NCBI GenBank assembly: GCA_029783825.1
Contig: JAREIK010000751.1
Coordinates: 689,107 to 753,106 of the forward strand
Length of the DNA: 64,000 nucleotides
DNA from: Sapria himalayana
Lineage: Eukaryota; Streptophyta; Magnoliopsida; Malpighiales; Rafflesiaceae
Reading direction: 5' to 3'
The notes under the pieces are model-generated. The model was not told the DNA's origin. It saw only the letters and a program-made list of their open reading frames with translations, and searched no databases. The translations under genes and the position numbers were made by a program. Below are positions 59,245 to 64,000 of the stretch, piece by piece (the first letter of the stretch is position 1; each line of letters begins with the position of its first letter).

Positions 59245-59262
59245 TGGCATAGTTACTGAGGA
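59245..59262 (+). other. Athila primer-binding site after LTR D (tRNA-Asp type)
   Basis: The sequence tggcatagttactgagga aligns to TGGCGCCGTTGCCGGGGA at 12 of 18, with all but one difference being transitions. This is the best kept PBS of the family here. Confidence 0.75.
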
Positions 59263-60079
59263 TTGAAATTGTTTTGAATGGATAACATTGAGTGACTTAG
59301 ATGCTTGGAGATAGTAATTTGTATTTCTAGTTGAGTAGTTAGTTTATGTTTTCTATTTGTTTCTTTTCTTTTTTTTTTGTGGCACACATCTATGAATAGA
59401 AGATCTAGGATTGAGTTAATATCTCTAGACCCGTAAATAAAAAGATCTAGGATTGAATTAATTTGTAGTGTTCAAATGGTGACATAAAAGTGATTGTTCT
59501 CTCTAAATCTCCCTTATGTGTAGCTGTTTAATTCAATATTTCTATCAAAATATCATGCATCGCATCTTCTTCACCCAATGAATTTCAGTTTATGCTCAAA
59601 GAATCTCAATGCAAAATAGAAGTACTTTTGATTCGTACTATATTTTTCAAATTTATCTATCCACTATTTCTCCCAATGTTATTGGGTCATTTCCATTCAC
59701 TTTATCTCTTTTGATTCATACTATATTTTCCAAATTTTTCTATTCACCAGTTCTCTCAATATTGTGGATCATTTCCATTCATTTTATCTTTTTTCATTGT
59801 CTTTTTCTTCAAATCTATTGCAATTATCTCTTATAGTCTCCCAAATGATTCAACATTGCCCATCAATCTGATTTCATGCATTTCATCCCCTCTTCTAATA
59901 AATTATAGATTTTGTCATCATATTTTTTTTGTTCATGATAAAGAACATCTCTTTTGTTTGAGATATATTTATCATATTTATCTCATTTTCTAGCTTCCTC
60001 TACTATTGTTGTACATAGGAATTAAATCTTATTTTTTAGGTATTCCTTAATTTTTTAGTATCTCACTGCACATTTCCCA
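59263..60079 (+). other. Athila post-PBS remnant, then unassigned DNA
   Basis: 59390-59470 shares tctaggattgagttaa with the sequence after LTR A (about 19349). From about 59480 the sequence changes and probably belongs to the next hAT element, whose left end I cannot find. It contains the 83 bp duplication listed separately. Confidence 0.45.
59625..59791. repeat. 83 bp tandem duplication
   Basis: Blocks starting cttttgattcgtactatatt (59625) and cttttgattcatactatatt (59708), each ending in catttccattcatttatc-type sequence, with several differences between copies. Confidence 0.8.
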
Positions 60080-60592
60080 AAATATGAAAGAGAAGAAAGG
60101 TTACTGATATTTGAAAATTATAAGACTGTGGATGAAGTAGTTAAGGTTCAGCTATTTGAAAATATTAAAAAGGTCATTGATGAATTATGCCAACAATCAC
60201 TAGATTTAGTGTGGGCTGTGAAGTGGGGTTAATTGTTGACCATGAAAAAAATGTGTCTTCGGCTAAGATGTATGTTCAAGATTAAGTACCTTCAAATTTC
60301 ATGAATAGGTACCACAAGTATAGAGCTGAGAAAGACAATGTGGACAACAAATCAGAGTTGGATTGATGTTGAATTTCTTAGCGTCAATTTTGATATTTTG
60401 AATTGGTGGAAAGATAATTCTTCTAAATTCTTAATCCTTACCAAAATAGCTCGTGATGTGTTAGCAATTCCTATTTCTACAGTGACATTAGAATTGACTT
60501 TTAGCACTGGGGGTCATATTTTAGATCTGTTTCGAAGTTGTCTAGCACCCAAAATAGTTGAGGGTCTCATATGTGCACAAAATTGGCTATAA
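60080..60592 (+). pseudogene. hAT transposase C-terminal remnant (different hAT lineage)
   Basis: The frame 60338-60592 reads FDILNWWKDNSSKF, LTKIARDVLAIPISTVTLEL, TFSTGGHILDLFRSCLAP and VEGLICAQNWL. This is an almost complete hAT dimerisation domain; SE of the usual VASE motif is changed to LE. Upstream, 60085-60190 holds a short decayed stretch (YEREERLLIFEN..). It differs clearly from the KMTCD variant of hAT-1 and hAT-3 and is better kept, so it is a separate lineage. No intact N-terminus or catalytic core. Confidence 0.85.
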
Positions 60593-61039
60593 TAATAATA
60601 ATCTATTGCTTATGACAAGATATTTTGGAGCATTCGGAAAGCTATAAACTAGATTTAGGTTTGTATACTTTTATTATTCTATATTTATTATTTGTTGATA
60701 TTTTATGAATTCTCCATATCCAATTTTTTTTCTCTTTTTTTTTTCTTAGAAATTACTACATACACAAAGAATCAGAGACATTTTCAATTTCTCTCTAGTG
60801 AATAGAGCTGGATGACACTAGCAAAAAAGGTATTATTTAACTTTTTTTTATATTTTTTTAGTAATTATAAGGGATATCTATTATTGTTGTTGATGTTTGA
60901 GTTAGTAAAATATTGATTGTTTTTTGTGCAAGGATGTAGGCTACTTGATTTATGGACTGGATTGTGGTGAACTGGCTACTGGAGAGTGGTGAACTATCAT
61001 GGGGAAGTAGTTAATTAGTTATGAATTATGATTTTAATG

Positions 61040-61150
61040 TATCTAACAATTGTGGTTTTTGTAACAATTATGGTGGATTATATTTTTGTAACTATTATGG
61101 ACTACGGTGGATTTGATTTTGTAACAATTATGGACTATGGTGGATTGATG
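61040..61150. repeat. Short tandem repeat with gtaacaattatgg core
   Basis: Three imperfect units around gtaacaattatgg / gtaactattatgg and ggtggatt at about 61060, 61088 and 61119, within the 3' non-coding part of the hAT. Confidence 0.65.
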
Positions 61151-61309
61151 ACTAAAATAATTATAATTGTTATTGTAATTGTTTTAGATATTAGAGTTAT
61201 TGATTTATTATGTTATTAAATTGGTCCAGCATCAGTGCATGTGCGTGTTATTTAATTAAATTATTAAAATATTTAAAAAATGTAAAGCTAAAACTACATA
61301 AATGTTTAC

Positions 61310-61462
61310 CCAACTTTTTACCCGATTAATCGGGGAGGAAGTCGAGTAGAAATGTTACTTCTTTTTTGGGTAGGTTAGGGTAAAAAAAATTCTTCAGCAA
61401 AATTTCGGGTAGGAAGGCGGAAGACTATATTTCCTACCTGTAGGGTAGGGTGGATACCCCTA
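61310..61462 (+). mobile_element. 3' end of a hAT element abutting the satellite
   Basis: GC-richer than its surroundings with GGGTAGG/CCTACC words (cgggtaggaaggcggaag; cctacctgtagggtagggtg) ending tggatacccc ta. This fits the subterminal region of the second hAT type (GGGTAGG-rich). The left terminal repeat (taggggtatcc) is not found in the preceding 4 kb, so the element is truncated or highly decayed. Confidence 0.55.
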
Positions 61463-64000
61463 ACTTTTATCATTTAATATATTTGAATACAATACAATAA
61501 TTTTCAAGGTGACCTATTATCTTAATACTATTCCCTCCAAATACATTTAACTTCAGAGATGTAATGAGATCTAGTATATTAGTATTGGTTTGGTATTGGT
61601 CGCATCTCCTAATGAGATCCAGTGTATTATTTGTATCACAGATACTTTTAACTTATCACTTTTAATGAAATTCGGTGTGCTAGTATCTATATTATCATTT
61701 CAAATAATTAATAATAAATTTTATCAATTAAATGTTTGAATGGAATTATAATTATATTATAATTTCTGATAATTATTTGTAAATTTTATTATTTAAGATA
61801 TTTGAATGCAACACGAAAACTTCCAAGATGATCTATCATATAAGTACTATTCATATTCAAATAAATTTGGCTTTAAAGTTCAAATGGAAACTAGTATATT
61901 AGTGTTAGTATGATCAAATCGCCTAAAAAAATTTGGTATAATATTTTCATCCAAAACAATTTTAACTTATCACTTTTAATGATGTTTGTTGTGCTAGTTT
62001 TTTATTATCATTTCAAATAATTAATAGAAAATTTTATAATTTAAAATATTTGAATGTAACGCAACTTCTAGGTGATCCATCATCTTAGTAATATTCTTGA
62101 TTAACTACTTTTAACATTAGAATTCTAATGAGAATTATTGTATTAGTATTTGTATGGTTGCATCCGGTAAAGAAATCCAATATACTATTCTAATCCAAAA
62201 CACTTGTAACTTATTACTTTTAATGAAATTTGATGTACTAACATTTATATTATCATTTTAGACAATTAATAGCAAATTTTATCATTTAAGATATTTGAAT
62301 GTAACATGAGAACCTTTAAGGTGATTCATCATCTTAATACTATTATCATCTAAATATATTTAGCTTCAGAGTTCTAATGAGATCTAATATATTAGTATTG
62401 ATATGGAAACATTCTCTAATGAGATCTGGTGTACTATTTCCATCCAAAATACTTTTAGCTTATCATTTTTAATGAAATTTTATTTACTATTATTTATATT
62501 ATCATTTCAAATAATTAATAGCAAATTTTATCATTTTATAATATTTGTATGCCACACAAGTACGTCCAAGGAAATTCACATTTTAAGTACTAATCTCGCC
62601 CAAGTACATTTAACTTAGATGTTTAAAAAAATCTAGTGTACTATTTTCATCTAAAATACTTTTAGCATATCACTTTTATTAAAATTTGGTTTACTAGTAT
62701 TTATATTATTATTTCAAACAATTAATAAAAAATTTTATTATTTAAAATATTTAACTACAAGACAAGAACTTCTAAGGAGATCCATTATCTTAGTACTTTT
62801 TTTTTCCCAAATACATTTAATTTAGAGTTCTAATGAGATCTAGTATATTAGTGTTGATATGGTCGAATCCCCTAACGAGATCTAGTGTATTAGTGTTGAT
62901 ATGGTCACACCCCCTAATGAGATCTAGTATATTAGTGTTGGTATGGTCGAACCCCCTAATAAGATCTAGTGTATTATTCAAATACAAAATACTTTTAACT
63001 TATCACTTTTAATGAAATTTGGAGTACCAATATTTATATTATCATTTCAGATAATTAATAACAAATTTTATCATTTGATTTTTGAATCCAACACTAGAAC
63101 ATCCTAGGTAATTTATCATCTTAGTAGTATTCCCACCATAATATATTTAATTTTAGAGAGATCTAATGAGATCTAGTGTATCCATGTTAGTATGGTCATA
63201 TCCTCTAATGAGATCTAGTTTTCTATTTTCATCCAAAAGACTATTAACTTACCACTTTTGATGAAATTTAGTGTACTAGTATTTATATTATCATTTCAAA
63301 CTATTAATAGAAAATTTTATCAATTAAAATATTTTAATGAGACATGAGAATTTCCATGGTGATTCTTCATCCTAGTGTTATTATCGTCAAACACATTTAA
63401 GTTAAGTGTTCTAATGAGTTCTAGTTTAATAGTATTAGTATGATCACATTTCTTAATGCAATCTAGTGTACTTTTCTCATATAAAATACTTTTAACTTAT
63501 GATTTTTAATAAAATTTAGTGTATTAGTATTTTATTATTATTTCATACAATTAATAATAAAATTTATCATTTAAGATATTTGAATACAATACAAGAATTT
63601 CCAATGTGATCCATCATCTTAGTACTATTCCTGCCCAAATATATGAAACATTAGAGTTCTAATAAGAACTAGTGTATTCGTATTAATGTGGTTACATTCC
63701 CTAATGAGATCTAGTGTGTTTTGTTCATCTAAGATACCTCCAAACCACCACTTTTAATGAAATTCAATGTTCTCGTATATATATTTTCATTTTAGTTAAT
63801 AGATAGCAAATTTTATCATTTCAAATATTTGAAAGCAATACCAGAACTTCTAACATTCAGATTCTTTGAATTATTGTTGCCCAAATATATTTAACTTTAG
63901 AATTTTTATGAAATCTAGTATATTAGTATTTGTCTACCTGCATCCCATAATAAATTTTGGTGTATTGGGTGTATGATTTTCATTCAAAACACTTTCAGCT
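61463..64000. repeat. Tandem satellite, ~248 bp monomer, runs off the window
   Basis: The anchor atttgaat (or variants) recurs near 61481, 61733, 62048, 62293, 62543, 62748, 63080, 63330, 63578 and 63826. Most steps are 245-252. The step of 332 is explained by two extra 42 bp subunits, the 205 step by a deletion, and the odd spacing at 61733-62048 by a local ~67 bp duplication (anchors also at 61800). Each monomer has a cattttaatgaaattt-type segment, a tttcatccaaaatacttt segment and two copies of ctaatgagatctagt. Monomers differ at many sites. Confidence 0.9.
62831..62998. repeat. Local amplification of a 42 bp satellite subunit
   Basis: taatgagatctag-type starts lie at 62831, 62873, 62915 and 62957, exactly 42 bases apart, four copies where other monomers have two. 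Each includes gtattagtgttgatatggtc-like sequence. Confidence 0.88.

Noticed and set aside
1..64000. CRISPR array, operons or bacterial regulatory sites
   Set aside because: The tandem repeats lack spacer structure, and all coding relics are plant transposon families.

Overview
This 64 kb window looks like transposon-dense, AT-rich, CpG-poor nuclear DNA of a flowering plant, probably heterochromatic. The evidence is its content: a plant LINE with DUF4283-type ORF1, Ty3/gypsy Athila and Tekay (chromovirus) retrotransposons, Ty1/copia elements with UBN2-type gag, hAT transposons with TAGAGGTGTCAA-type ends, a tRNA-derived SINE candidate and a ~248 bp satellite. I find no intact host gene, no tRNA or rRNA gene and no intact transposon ORF. 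Every recognisable coding region is broken by stops, frameshifts or deletions.

Layout. 1-595 and 5977-10580 are two halves of a ~5.2 kb polypurine tract, split by a decayed LINE (about 600-5976). From 10.6 to 38.6 kb lies a tandem Athila structure, all on the + strand: a duplicated internal 3' end, LTR C (12037-14485), a short deleted internal region, LTR A (16960-19146), a longer internal region with gag and protease remnants, and LTR B (28987-38565). The gag is split by a 4.0 kb hAT (19795-23820), which itself holds a 0.58 kb non-autonomous hAT. LTR B is split by a 7.2 kb Tekay element (30059-37295). Each of these three insertions has a recognisable target-site duplication.

38.6-40.0 kb is unassigned DNA with a SINE-like segment on the minus strand. 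A copia element (39992-45392, TSD aaaag/gaaag) carries a hAT fragment inside its gag. 45.4-48.6 kb is AT-rich unassigned DNA with a CATG-word-rich patch. A second copia lies at about 48650-53186. A second full-length hAT, in opposite orientation (53998-57328), sits at the edge of a fourth Athila LTR (D, ending 59238, with a decayed tRNA-Asp PBS). A hAT transposase C-terminus and a hAT-like 3' end follow (about 60080-61462). The rest, 61463-64000, is a ~248 bp tandem satellite that runs off the window.

The genes do not work together as a pathway; the window is a record of nested insertions. The least ordinary signals are the polypurine tract, the multi-LTR Athila array, the satellite, and a dispersed 8-base palindrome family in the Athila DNA. 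All variants of that palindrome can be derived from GTCGCGAC by CpG decay.
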